Shown here: positions 18,006 to 25,970 of the stretch, piece after piece
Layout: each line of letters begins with the position of its first letter
How positions within the stretch are numbered: position 1 is the stretch's first letter
Assembly: GCA_964351865.1 (NCBI GenBank)
Contig: CAYGPJ010000018.1
Span: forward strand, 1 to 64,000
Reading direction: 5' to 3'
DNA length: 64,000 nt
DNA from: JBCDJI01 sp964351865
GTDB lineage: Bacteria > Verrucomicrobiota > Verrucomicrobiia > Methylacidiphilales > JBCBYL01
The notes under the pieces: generated by a model
Seen by the model: only the letters and a program-made list of their open reading frames with translations
Told to the model about the DNA's origin: nothing
Database searches by the model: none
Translations under genes and position numbers: made by a program

Positions 18006-19133
18006 ATGCCTAGCGTAATCATTGTCCATGAAGACCAACAAGTTGGTAATGCGATAGCCACGGCTCTGGAGAGTTCCGGTTCCTTTGAAATTAAAGGGAT
18101 TATTAGTGAGGGAAGTGCTGCGAGAAGCGAAGTTGGTAAATGTGACGCTGTCATTATTTCACTCTATCTTCAGGACTATGACCCTTTTGATTTAATTGGT
18201 GAGTTTAAAGCGGCAGGGACTACTGCGGTGCCTGCCTTACAGGGGACTGAAGGTGGCGATGTCTGGCAGAACATTCTGGCTCACGACCTACGTGATGTAT
18301 TGGTAGGAGTGCAAGACCCTGGCGCCATTAATCAGGTCATGAACAGTGCTTTACAGCACGCGCAAGAAAGTCATGCTTCTGCAGGAGGCTCTGCAAGTGG
18401 AGGAGCTTATGTGGTGTCAGTTGCCAGTGCACGTGGCGGTGTCGGGAAAAGCATTTATGCAGTTAATCTGGCGGTGGCAATGGCTCAGTATGATGCGAAA
18501 GTCGCGCTTATTGATTACAGTATGTTTGCAGGAGATTTTTTCTCCATGCTGGATCAGGTTCCACGCAATACCATTGTCGATGCGATCGGGCAGGGGGAGA
18601 TGGATGAAAACTTCATCTCCAGTTTGATGAGTGAGCACCCTATGGGATTTTCTTATCTGGCGTGTCCTAATGAAGAATTTGACTTTTATGGTTTTGATTA
18701 CGACAGCGCAATCGCTTTGATCCAAGCGACACGGTCTTTGTATGATTATGTGATCATCGATACCGGAGCTTACGATTTGCCGCCAACGGCTGCAGCAGTA
18801 GATGAGTCAGATTTAGTATTCATGATTACGACTCGAGATTTAGCACGGTTAATGAGTGCTCAACGTTTAATTAAGAGCTTCCGTGATCGTGACTATCCTG
18901 AAGAAAAAATTAAAGTGATCGTTAATAATGCGGAAGTCGGGATAGAAATTACCGAAGAAGAAATAGAAGAAGTCATTGAGCATCCAGTGACAGCATATTT
19001 GCCAAGTATCGCAACAGACACCACTTTCAGTATCAACAGCGGAAAACCTTTAATCCACTCGAAACCCGATCAGCCCATGGTCAGTGTGTTGAACAAACTT
19101 GCTGAATATACGGTCCAACGTTGGGCAAATTAG
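18006..19133 (+). CDS. tadZ: Tad locus localisation ATPase TadZ/CpaE
   Basis: A 375-residue protein with an atypical receiver-like N-terminal domain (SVIIVHEDQQVGNAIATALE; acidic phosphorylation site not evident) and a ParA/MinD-type ATPase. The deviant Walker A is ARGGVGKS at about residues 142-149, followed by VALIDYSMFAGDFFSML and YDYVIIDTGAYDLPPT. CpaE/TadZ proteins place the Tad machine at its cell position, commonly the pole. It follows the secretin gene by 8 bp and precedes cpaF by 41 bp. Confidence 0.92.
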   Translation: MPSVIIVHEDQQVGNAIATALESSGSFEIKGIISEGSAARSEVGKCDAVIISLYLQDYDPFDLIGEFKAAGTTAVPALQGTEGGDVWQNILAHDLRDVLVGVQDPGAINQVMNSALQHAQESHASAGGSASGGAYVVSVASARGGVGKSIYAVNLAVAMAQYDAKVALIDYSMFAGDFFSMLDQVPRNTIVDAIGQGEMDENFISSLMSEHPMGFSYLACPNEEFDFYGFDYDSAIALIQATRSLYDYVIIDTGAYDLPPTAAAVDESDLVFMITTRDLARLMSAQRLIKSFRDRDYPEEKIKVIVNNAEVGIEITEEEIEEVIEHPVTAYLPSIATDTTFSINSGKPLIHSKPDQPMVSVLNKLAEYTVQRWAN

Positions 19134-19174
19134 ATTTCACTTCAAAACCATTCTTGGGAAGCTAGCATACTATT

Positions 19175-20623
19175 ATGAGACCCATTCCTCCAGGCTACGG
19201 CAAAGGCGCTCCAAAACCAGCAATGAACAGACCTCCGGGAATGTCTCGCCCTGGTATTCGCCCCACCGCTGCTCCAGGCCAACCATCTGCTCCAGCTGTT
19301 GGACAGCCCACAGCACCCAAGCCCGCATCGGCTGCCGGAAGTGGTACCAGCGAGTTCTTGCTGCAGTTTAAAGCCAGTCTGCTCCCTTATTTGATTCAGC
19401 GCATTGACCCTAAATTATTGAATGCGGGTCAGGAAGAGTCACTTAAGCAAACGATCGAACAACTGATTGATGAAAAATTAGCTGTAGATAAAGTGCCTAT
19501 CGGACGGCAACTCCGTGACAAACTGGTTTTCGATGTTGTCAATGAGATGATCGGGTTCGGGCCATTGGAGGAACTGTTAGCAGATGAAACCATTACTGAA
19601 ATTATGGTAAATGGGCATGATACCATTTTTGTTGAACAAAAAGGTAATCTGACGCTTTCTCCTGTACGCTTTGTAGATGTGGCAAGCTGCCGACGAGTGA
19701 TCGACAAGATTTTATCACCTCTTGGTCGACGTGTGGATGAATCCAGTCCGATTTGTGACGCGCGTCTACCTGATGGATCGCGGGTAAATGTGGTGGTGCC
19801 ACCATGTGGATTGAATGGCCCGACCATTACCATTCGAAAGTTCAGTAAAAATAAACTGACGATGGAGAAACTGCAGGAATTCGGAGCCTTGAGTCAAGGC
19901 ATGGCCATGTTCATGAAAGGTTGCGTGGCAGGAGCACTAAACGTGGTTGTTTCTGGCGGTACCGGATCGGGGAAAACCACACTGCTGAATGCGCTATCAG
20001 GATACATTCCTGATGGTGAACGAATCATTACCATCGAGGATGCGGCTGAGTTGTCACTGCAACAGAGGCATGTGGTCAGATTGGAATCTAAACCGGCTAA
20101 CATCGAGGGTAAAGGTGAAGTCAGTATTCGGGATCTGGTGCGAAGCTCCTTGAGAATGCGACCTGACCGAGTAGTTATTGGTGAGTGTCGAGCGGGAGAG
20201 GCGCTGGATATGATTCAGGCGATGAATACCGGACACGATGGGTCATTGACAACGACACATGCGAACACGCCGCGGGATGCGCTGGCTCGTATTGCAACAC
20301 TCGTATTGATGGCAGGGGTAGATTTGCCGGAAAAAGCTATCAAGGAACAGATTGCGAGTGCGATTCACATCTTTATCCAGTGTGCCCGACTACAGGATGG
20401 ATCGAGAAGGATAACCCATATTACGGAGGTTCAGGGAATGGAGGGACAAACCATCACCCTCCAGGATATATTTTTATTTGAACAAACCGGAATTTCCCCT
20501 GAAGGTAAAGTGATGGGAGTCCTTAAAGGTAACGGTATCATACCAAAGTGCATGGACCATCTACGTGCTCACGGTCAAAATATTCCCATTGAGGTATTTC
20601 AAACTAGATTAGAAGTTCCTTGA
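19175..20623 (+). CDS. cpaF: Tad secretion ATPase CpaF/TadA
   Basis: A 482-residue type II/IV secretion ATPase that drives pilus assembly. The first 65 residues are rich in Pro, Gly and Ala and likely disordered. Then come the N-terminal domain (FGPLEELLADETITEIMVNG), Walker A GGTGSGKTT near residue 262, the Asp box ERIITIEDAAEL, Walker B (RMRPDRVVIGECRAGEALDM) and the His box GHDGSLTTTHANTPRDAL. All catalytic motifs are intact, so it should be active. tadB follows after 10 bp. Confidence 0.96.
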   Translation: MRPIPPGYGKGAPKPAMNRPPGMSRPGIRPTAAPGQPSAPAVGQPTAPKPASAAGSGTSEFLLQFKASLLPYLIQRIDPKLLNAGQEESLKQTIEQLIDEKLAVDKVPIGRQLRDKLVFDVVNEMIGFGPLEELLADETITEIMVNGHDTIFVEQKGNLTLSPVRFVDVASCRRVIDKILSPLGRRVDESSPICDARLPDGSRVNVVVPPCGLNGPTITIRKFSKNKLTMEKLQEFGALSQGMAMFMKGCVAGALNVVVSGGTGSGKTTLLNALSGYIPDGERIITIEDAAELSLQQRHVVRLESKPANIEGKGEVSIRDLVRSSLRMRPDRVVIGECRAGEALDMIQAMNTGHDGSLTTTHANTPRDALARIATLVLMAGVDLPEKAIKEQIASAIHIFIQCARLQDGSRRITHITEVQGMEGQTITLQDIFLFEQTGISPEGKVMGVLKGNGIIPKCMDHLRAHGQNIPIEVFQTRLEVP

Positions 20624-20633
20624 TTTAGCTATA

Positions 20634-21623
20634 ATGGATCCGCTTTTCATAGGTATTATTGCAGCTGTGGTACTCTTCTTTGTAGTGAGTGCCTCTGCGC
20701 TTGCGTCACTGGTTTATAAGAAAGAGGATAACTCGGTTAAGAGTCGCGTGATTAAAATGCGGGAGGTGGCCGAAGAATTAAAAGGCGAACTGCAGCCGAG
20801 TCCGGAAGATAAGCCAAAAGTTTCTTTGCTGGGTAAAGTAGATTTAAGACCCGCACTCGGTAAATTTGTAGGGGATAGCTATTTTACCAAACTCGAATAT
20901 GATCTGGCACGTGCAGACATTCCCATGCGTGTCTCAGAGTTTATTATATTCAGGCTTATCATAGTAGCTCTCATTGGGCTGGGTGTCTTTATCCTCAAAC
21001 AAAATATACTCTTAGCACTGGGCGTGGCAGCACCGTTTCTGGTGCTGCATATCCCTATTATTTCTTTGATGCAAGGTATGAGAGTCAAGAAATTCACTAA
21101 TCAATTAGCTGACTTTCTGACACTTATCGTAAATTCACTACGAGCAGGCCAGACCTTTATTCAGGGTTGTAGTATCGCCGTTGGTGAGTCTCCTGATCCG
21201 GTTGCAGCTGAATTCAAGCAGGTGATCAAAGAGGTCAACCTAGGCATGCCGGAAGCCGAGTCGATGGAAAATATGCTGTTGAGGGTGCCTGCCGAAGATT
21301 TAAAAATCGTGGTCAGTGCTTACCTTATTCAGAGAAAGGTCGGGGGGAATCTAGCTGAAATTTTTGATACAACCTCTGCGACAATTCGTGAGCGAATCAA
21401 GATACAAGGAAAGATTAATGCTCTGACTACACAGGGTAAGCTGTCTGGTATCCTGGTTGGAATTCTGCCGTTCTTGCTAGGTATTGTGTTAACCCTAATC
21501 AATCCGGAATATATGGGCCCTCTTACGAGCACCATTCCCGGTTATATCGCGGTCGGCCTGGGTTTGGTATTTCAAATTATCGGGTTTACTGTCATTTGGA
21601 AAATCGTGAGTATCGATATTTAA
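20634..21623 (+). CDS. tadB: Tad inner-membrane platform protein TadB
   Basis: A 329-residue GspF-like protein with a hydrophobic N-terminus, two central membrane segments (around residues 100-145), the TadB block FLTLIVNSLRAGQTFIQG.., LRVPAEDLKIVVSAYLIQRKVGGNLAEIFDTTSATIRER, and two C-terminal helices. Together with TadC it forms the platform on which CpaF acts. It is 10 bp after cpaF and 15 bp before tadC, as in the standard Tad order. Confidence 0.94.
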   Translation: MDPLFIGIIAAVVLFFVVSASALASLVYKKEDNSVKSRVIKMREVAEELKGELQPSPEDKPKVSLLGKVDLRPALGKFVGDSYFTKLEYDLARADIPMRVSEFIIFRLIIVALIGLGVFILKQNILLALGVAAPFLVLHIPIISLMQGMRVKKFTNQLADFLTLIVNSLRAGQTFIQGCSIAVGESPDPVAAEFKQVIKEVNLGMPEAESMENMLLRVPAEDLKIVVSAYLIQRKVGGNLAEIFDTTSATIRERIKIQGKINALTTQGKLSGILVGILPFLLGIVLTLINPEYMGPLTSTIPGYIAVGLGLVFQIIGFTVIWKIVSIDI

Positions 21624-21638
21624 GTCTGGTATATCACT

Positions 21639-22589
21639 ATGTTTTTATTCATCGGAATCTGCATCTGCTTAATCGCCACATTCTTGTGTGTCGCGTTTGC
21701 ATTCAAAACGGTCGGAGCACCGAAAAAAACCAGTTTGGCTGATCGATTGAAAACTATTTCGAATGACAGCAAAGAAGAATTAGGGGTACGTGATCACGAT
21801 AAGATGAATCAAAGCCTGATGGAACGCACAATCCTGCCATTAGCTTCCAAGTATTCCAGCAAGTTTGTTGCGATAACTCCGGCTAAAATGATCTCAAATG
21901 CCGATGTAAAACTCGCGCAGGCCGGAATGCAGTCATCGATAACGGGATTACAATTAGTGACTATTTCATGGATTCTGGTGGTGGCTATTCCTTTGCTGCT
22001 GGGACTTCTCTTTTTACCTCATCTGGCTCAAGGCACCGTCAGTCTCGGGCTGTATATTGCCATTTTACTAGGGGCAGCCGCATTAGGTTACCGTCTGCCA
22101 ATCGGGATCGTTTCAGGCAAAGCGAATCGGCGGAAATTTGAAATTCAACGCGCACTACCGTTCTCATTTGATTTGGTGAGTATTGCGGTATCTGCCGGGA
22201 TGTCCTTTGATGGTGCAATGCAAATGGTAGCGGAAAGAACGAAAGGGGCATTGTCTGAAGAATTCAAGCGAACGCTCCGCGAGATTAACCTGGGGATATC
22301 CAGAGAAAAGGCGCTGACCAATTTATCTGCTCGCACGGGGGTGGACGATCTCCGAACCTTCATCACTGCGATTAACTTCATCAGTAAGCTGGGTGGTAAT
22401 TTGACGACCGTGATTTCAGTTCAGACTGAAGCATTACGTGTCAAGCGTCAGCAGCGTGCTGAAGAAAAAGCCAACCAGGCTCCTGTAAAAATCATGATCC
22501 CACTGGTACTGTTTATCCTGCCTTGTGTGTTTATTGTGATTTTGGGTCCTGCGATTGTTTCTCTGATCATTAATCCTCCCGGATTTTAA
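21639..22589 (+). CDS. tadC: Tad inner-membrane platform protein TadC
   Basis: A 316-residue GspF-like protein with an N-terminal helix, central membrane segments (residues 105-150), the block FDLVSIAVSAGMSFDGAMQMVAERT, FITAINFISKLGGNLTTVISVQTEALRVKRQQRAEEKANQAPVKIMIPL (read as separate motifs), and a final hydrophobic segment. It is the partner of TadB. Its 3' end overlaps the opposite-strand response regulator by 20 bp, which closes the first half of the Tad locus. Confidence 0.93.
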   Translation: MFLFIGICICLIATFLCVAFAFKTVGAPKKTSLADRLKTISNDSKEELGVRDHDKMNQSLMERTILPLASKYSSKFVAITPAKMISNADVKLAQAGMQSSITGLQLVTISWILVVAIPLLLGLLFLPHLAQGTVSLGLYIAILLGAAALGYRLPIGIVSGKANRRKFEIQRALPFSFDLVSIAVSAGMSFDGAMQMVAERTKGALSEEFKRTLREINLGISREKALTNLSARTGVDDLRTFITAINFISKLGGNLTTVISVQTEALRVKRQQRAEEKANQAPVKIMIPLVLFILPCVFIVILGPAIVSLIINPPGF

Positions 22590-23229
22590 GATTCTTAGTA
22601 AAAATAACCGCCAGTTGTGATCTGCGTGAAATATTCAATTTTGAATATATTTGTGTCAGGTAATTTTTGACCGTTTGTTCACTTAAATCTAAACGATCAG
22701 CAATCTCTTTGTTAATCAGGCCTTCGCAAACCAAGGCTGAGATTTTAATTTCTTGGGGTGATAAGGTATTTTCAAAGGAGTCTGCAATCCTTGGGGTATT
22801 TTGAGACAGTTCAAGTAAATCTGAGAGTTTGATCGCCTGATCTGAGGGCATGGCCGTTCCCCCGCTGGCAACGAGCCGTATGTTGTCACATAGTTGATCA
22901 GTATCCAGCTCCTTAAGTAAGTAACCATTCACCCCTGATTGTATCGCCTTAAGCACCATATCTGTTTCCATGAAAGAAGTTAAAATGATAATCAGCAACT
23001 TAGGGTGGTGTTGTTTTATAAGAGCACAGGAATCAATACCCGATTGGCCATTAAGTCTGTTATCTAGAATGAGAATCTCTGCATGGGACATCTCTTTACT
23101 ATTCAGTGCATCTTCCACAGAGGTTGCTATGCCCGAAACTGAGATATCCGGAGTGTTGTTCAAGACGGCCTTCAAGCCTTCCAGCACCATAATGTGGTCA
23201 TCTATCAAAAATACGGAAATATTTTTCAT
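22570..23229 (-). CDS. NarL/LuxR-type response regulator
   Basis: A 219-residue two-domain regulator. The receiver domain has Asp10/Asp11, the phospho-acceptor Asp56 in LILDNRL and Lys106 in GYLLKELD. The C-terminal LuxR-type helix-turn-helix is LSPQEIKISALVCEGLINKEIADRL..SEQTVKNYLTQIYSKL, typical of NarL proteins. The start overlaps the kinase stop by 4 bp, so they are one operon. It lies inside the Tad locus on the opposite strand. A role in controlling the divergent tadE genes is inferred from position and from the dyads at 24813-24890. Confidence 0.93.
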   Translation of the reverse strand: MKNISVFLIDDHIMVLEGLKAVLNNTPDISVSGIATSVEDALNSKEMSHAEILILDNRLNGQSGIDSCALIKQHHPKLLIIILTSFMETDMVLKAIQSGVNGYLLKELDTDQLCDNIRLVASGGTAMPSDQAIKLSDLLELSQNTPRIADSFENTLSPQEIKISALVCEGLINKEIADRLDLSEQTVKNYLTQIYSKLNISRRSQLAVIFTKNLKIRED

Positions 23230-24752
23230 GATTTACTGATGGGTCGATTATTTGTAAAAACTGCATGTATTTCAAAACCATTTGTTGCGCTCGAAATGAT
23301 CTTGATGGTCCCACTTTGATTGGCGACACGTTTTTTCATGTTGGCAATTCCATGTCCGATCTCGATAGCGGCGGGGTCGCAACCGCTGCCATCGTCGGTG
23401 ATGCTAAGGCTGACTCGTTTGTTCTCAATGGTTATCTGAATGTCTATTCGAGTTGCGGCACCGTGCCTTATGGAGTTACTGATCGCCTCAGTGCACATTG
23501 CGACAATATCATGTCCTAGCGATATGCCTATAGTTTCAAGTCCATTTTCCGAGAGATTCAGATTTACCGCAGCAGATGAAAGTTTATTCATTCGCTGCGT
23601 CAATTGAATCAGTTTTTCTTTGAGAGGATAGACCTGCTCGGTCGGAGTTTCGTTTCTTTCCAGGTAACTCCTGAGTTGCTGGATGACAGAGTTAACCATT
23701 TCTTTGGATTGAAACAATTCGGTCTGAATATTATGACCACCGTACTGTTTGTGTGCCAAATGCCGCATTTGCAGATCAATGTGTAGTCCTAAGGCAAAAA
23801 GTGTCTGAATGATTTCGTCGTGGAGATCCCGGTACAGTACTTCGCGATCAGCCAGCAAAGTTTCCAGTTGGTGTTCGCGTGTTTTAAGTGAACTTTCAGC
23901 AATATCTCGTAGCTCAATCTCTTGTTCCAGGTCAGATTTTTGAATAAAGAAATAATTTACCAGTTTGGCCAATTCACTGATCTCTCCCGTGCTGTTCTGA
24001 ATGCTAGCTAGTTCTTCCGGTTTTTTGGCGTGTATCGCATTAAGTATTTTCTGGATCGGTCTGATCGTCCAGGTATAGAGCAGGCTGACGGTCGCCAGAA
24101 AACTCATACTTAATATGAAAAATGTAAGTCGAACATAAGGACCGGTTGATTGCACACTGTTGGAACCGGTTGTTTTGCTGTAGATTCTAGCTATGGGTTT
24201 ACCTTTTTGATCCGACAATTTTTGTTCAAATTCCCGCGACGCTATTTTTTCTGGTTGGCTCAGAGTCGAATCGATTTCAAGTTCCAGCTGTAAAAGGCGA
24301 GAATATTTTTGAATTCTGTGCTCATTGATTATTAAACCTAAGGTATGCCCCAAATCAGATACGTCGTCCAAGACAGGCCAAAGAATAAGGTGGTTATTTC
24401 TGCGGGAAAAAAAATATTTTTGATTATTCTGGTGAGCAGTTCTGAGGTGATTTATTTCTGTATCTGTGGGCGAGACGTAGTGGGTTTGAGATGAATGAGT
24501 CTGTTCGCTATAGCTATCTTCACTGGTGTGTTGTTTCCATTTGATAATGTTGATCAGATTAAGCTCATCACTAATCACCTGTTCCCATGCTTTTTGTAAC
24601 ACGCTGGCACGCCGGTTCTTCTCAGCGTTGTTCGTGATGTAAGTAAATATTTCGATGGGGAAGACCAGTAAAATCAGGAACAGATTGAATAAAACCAGAA
24701 TTAAAATAAAACGGACTTGGGTTCTGGCTTTGATCCATTTCAAAGGTTTCAC
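23226..24752 (-). CDS. Membrane sensor histidine kinase, NarX-like class
   Basis: A 508-residue kinase. Membrane segments near residues 14-40 and 208-230 flank a roughly 165-residue extracytoplasmic region, and a HAMP-like linker follows. The HisKA_3 motif YRDLHDEIIQTLFALGLH contains the phospho-acceptor His311. The ATPase domain has SNSIRHGAAT (N box), ITDDGSGCDP (G1) and GHGIANMKKRV (G2). It pairs with the NarL-type regulator through a 4-bp overlap. The signal sensed is unknown; the sensor region shows no named domain. Confidence 0.93.
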   Translation of the reverse strand: MKPLKWIKARTQVRFILILVLFNLFLILLVFPIEIFTYITNNAEKNRRASVLQKAWEQVISDELNLINIIKWKQHTSEDSYSEQTHSSQTHYVSPTDTEINHLRTAHQNNQKYFFSRRNNHLILWPVLDDVSDLGHTLGLIINEHRIQKYSRLLQLELEIDSTLSQPEKIASREFEQKLSDQKGKPIARIYSKTTGSNSVQSTGPYVRLTFFILSMSFLATVSLLYTWTIRPIQKILNAIHAKKPEELASIQNSTGEISELAKLVNYFFIQKSDLEQEIELRDIAESSLKTREHQLETLLADREVLYRDLHDEIIQTLFALGLHIDLQMRHLAHKQYGGHNIQTELFQSKEMVNSVIQQLRSYLERNETPTEQVYPLKEKLIQLTQRMNKLSSAAVNLNLSENGLETIGISLGHDIVAMCTEAISNSIRHGAATRIDIQITIENKRVSLSITDDGSGCDPAAIEIGHGIANMKKRVANQSGTIKIISSATNGFEIHAVFTNNRPISKS

Positions 24753-24812
24753 GATGTTAATTTATGGCTTTTATCATGGATGATAAAGGTAATTAGTCAT
24801 TGCTCACTAAGC

Positions 24813-24845
24813 AGGACTTTAGTCCTATCCCTGTCAGGACTAAAG
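24813..24845. promoter_or_regulatory. AGGACT dyads between kinase and tadE genes
   Basis: Three AGGACT half-sites lie in the divergent gap: AGGACTTTAGTCCT at 24813-24826 forms one palindrome, and a further AGGACT at 24836-24841 makes a larger dyad (CTTTAGTCCT, nine-base spacer, AGGACTAAAG). The gap separates the kinase start (24752) from the first tadE gene (24895). Multiple half-sites in inverted and direct order would suit a dimeric regulator such as the linked NarL-type protein. The sites are visible; their use is inference. Confidence 0.5.
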
Positions 24846-24863
24846 ACTTCCTAAAGTCGCTTG

Positions 24864-24890
24864 TTAATTTGCGAGAAATCGGCAAATTAA
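24864..24890. promoter_or_regulatory. Inverted repeat just upstream of tadE
   Basis: TTAATTTGC at 24864-24872 and GCAAATTAA at 24882-24890 form a nine-base inverted repeat with a nine-base spacer, ending five bases before the tadE ATG. Its centre lies 46 bp from that of the AGGACT dyad. In RNA it would be a weak hairpin covering the ribosome binding region; in DNA it could be an operator. Confidence 0.4.
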
Positions 24891-24894
24891 AATT

Positions 24895-25389
24895 ATGCAA
24901 CACCTCCAAAAATCTGAATTTTTCAGCAGAACCCGTCGCAAAACTCTTGGACAGTCTGCAGTAGAATTTGCATTGGTGGTTCCTCTCTTTTTGTTCCTAC
25001 TGTTCGGAATGATAGATTATGCCCGATACTACTTAGTCGAACAAACCATGTCACATACCCTCAGGAAGGCAGCGCGTTTTGCTTCGACCGGTAAGACCAT
25101 GGAGGATCCTGATAATTCCGGTACGCAACTATCCAGAAGAGACTCCATCATCCTTTTTGCGAGAGAAAGTAAGCCTGGTAATATTTCATTAAAAACGACG
25201 ACTAATAATTCACAAGATGACAGTGCTGATAATTTTAAGTTGGATCCCTATGATGGAGGTGATGGCGGGGAGTTTTTGACGCTGACGATTGAACAGGATT
25301 TTAAGTTCATCACGCCTTTTGTATCTGAAAATTTCTTTGGAGGGAAAATTAAAGCCAAAATACGAGTCGTTAACGAAAGGTTTAACTAA
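24895..25389 (+). CDS. tadE: TadE-like pseudopilin, first copy
   Basis: A 164-residue protein with a basic N-terminus and the TadE pattern LGQSAVEFALVVPLFLFLLFGMIDYARYYL (the Glu lies in the first turn of the hydrophobic helix, as in prepilin-like proteins), then an extracytoplasmic domain of about 110 residues that is Asp- and Asn-rich. In Tad systems TadE-type proteins are minor pilins processed by a prepilin peptidase; none is encoded here. The second copy starts 7 bp after its stop. Confidence 0.88.
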   Translation: MQHLQKSEFFSRTRRKTLGQSAVEFALVVPLFLFLLFGMIDYARYYLVEQTMSHTLRKAARFASTGKTMEDPDNSGTQLSRRDSIILFARESKPGNISLKTTTNNSQDDSADNFKLDPYDGGDGGEFLTLTIEQDFKFITPFVSENFFGGKIKAKIRVVNERFN

Positions 25390-25396
25390 ATTTACT

Positions 25397-25951
25397 ATGA
25401 AATCGATAGGACATTTTCGCTCGAAATCCACGGGCCAGGCGACTGTTGAGTTTGCCGCGTGCCTGGTGGTCATGGTTATTTTTGTTTATGGCTTGGTGCA
25501 GTTTTCCCACATGGTATCCATTTGGACTCGACTAGCCGCTGTGGCAAGAGAGGGGGGAAGGAGTCATGTTTCGTTGAATTATGGCCCGACAGAATCTCCA
25601 ACCGAGGTGTTCACGATTATGGAAGATATGGTCCGACCCGGGAAAATAGACCAGAATGGTGCGATTTGTGTTAGCATAATCCGACGAGAAGGTAATGGCA
25701 GTTCGACAGACAAAATGGTGGTCATTGGACAGCATTACAAACGAGCAGGCGGAGTGGCATTTACCAGCAGACTCGGAACGGTAGGCACTGAAGTGCCCGA
25801 TTCTGTGGTTTCGATTGAATTGGTCACCGTAGAGCAAACTGTTGTCGGGATTGAGGTTTTTTATGATTTTTCCAAGGATACCATTACGCCGATAGGTACT
25901 TTTCTGGACAATTCCGAATTATCTAAAGCATATGAGATCGCATTTTTCTAA
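25397..25951 (+). CDS. tadE: TadE-like pseudopilin, second copy
   Basis: A 184-residue protein with the same layout as its upstream neighbour: KSTGQATVEFAACLVVMVIFVYGLVQFSHM at the N-terminus and an extracytoplasmic domain of about 130 residues. The ATG at 25397 is chosen because it starts the basic prepilin-like leader 7 bp after the first tadE stop; an upstream in-frame start would lie inside that gene. It differs enough from the first copy to be a paralogue, not a recent duplicate. Confidence 0.87.
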   Translation: MKSIGHFRSKSTGQATVEFAACLVVMVIFVYGLVQFSHMVSIWTRLAAVAREGGRSHVSLNYGPTESPTEVFTIMEDMVRPGKIDQNGAICVSIIRREGNGSSTDKMVVIGQHYKRAGGVAFTSRLGTVGTEVPDSVVSIELVTVEQTVVGIEVFYDFSKDTITPIGTFLDNSELSKAYEIAFF

Positions 25952-25970
25952 CCCCAAAAAAAGAAATACT

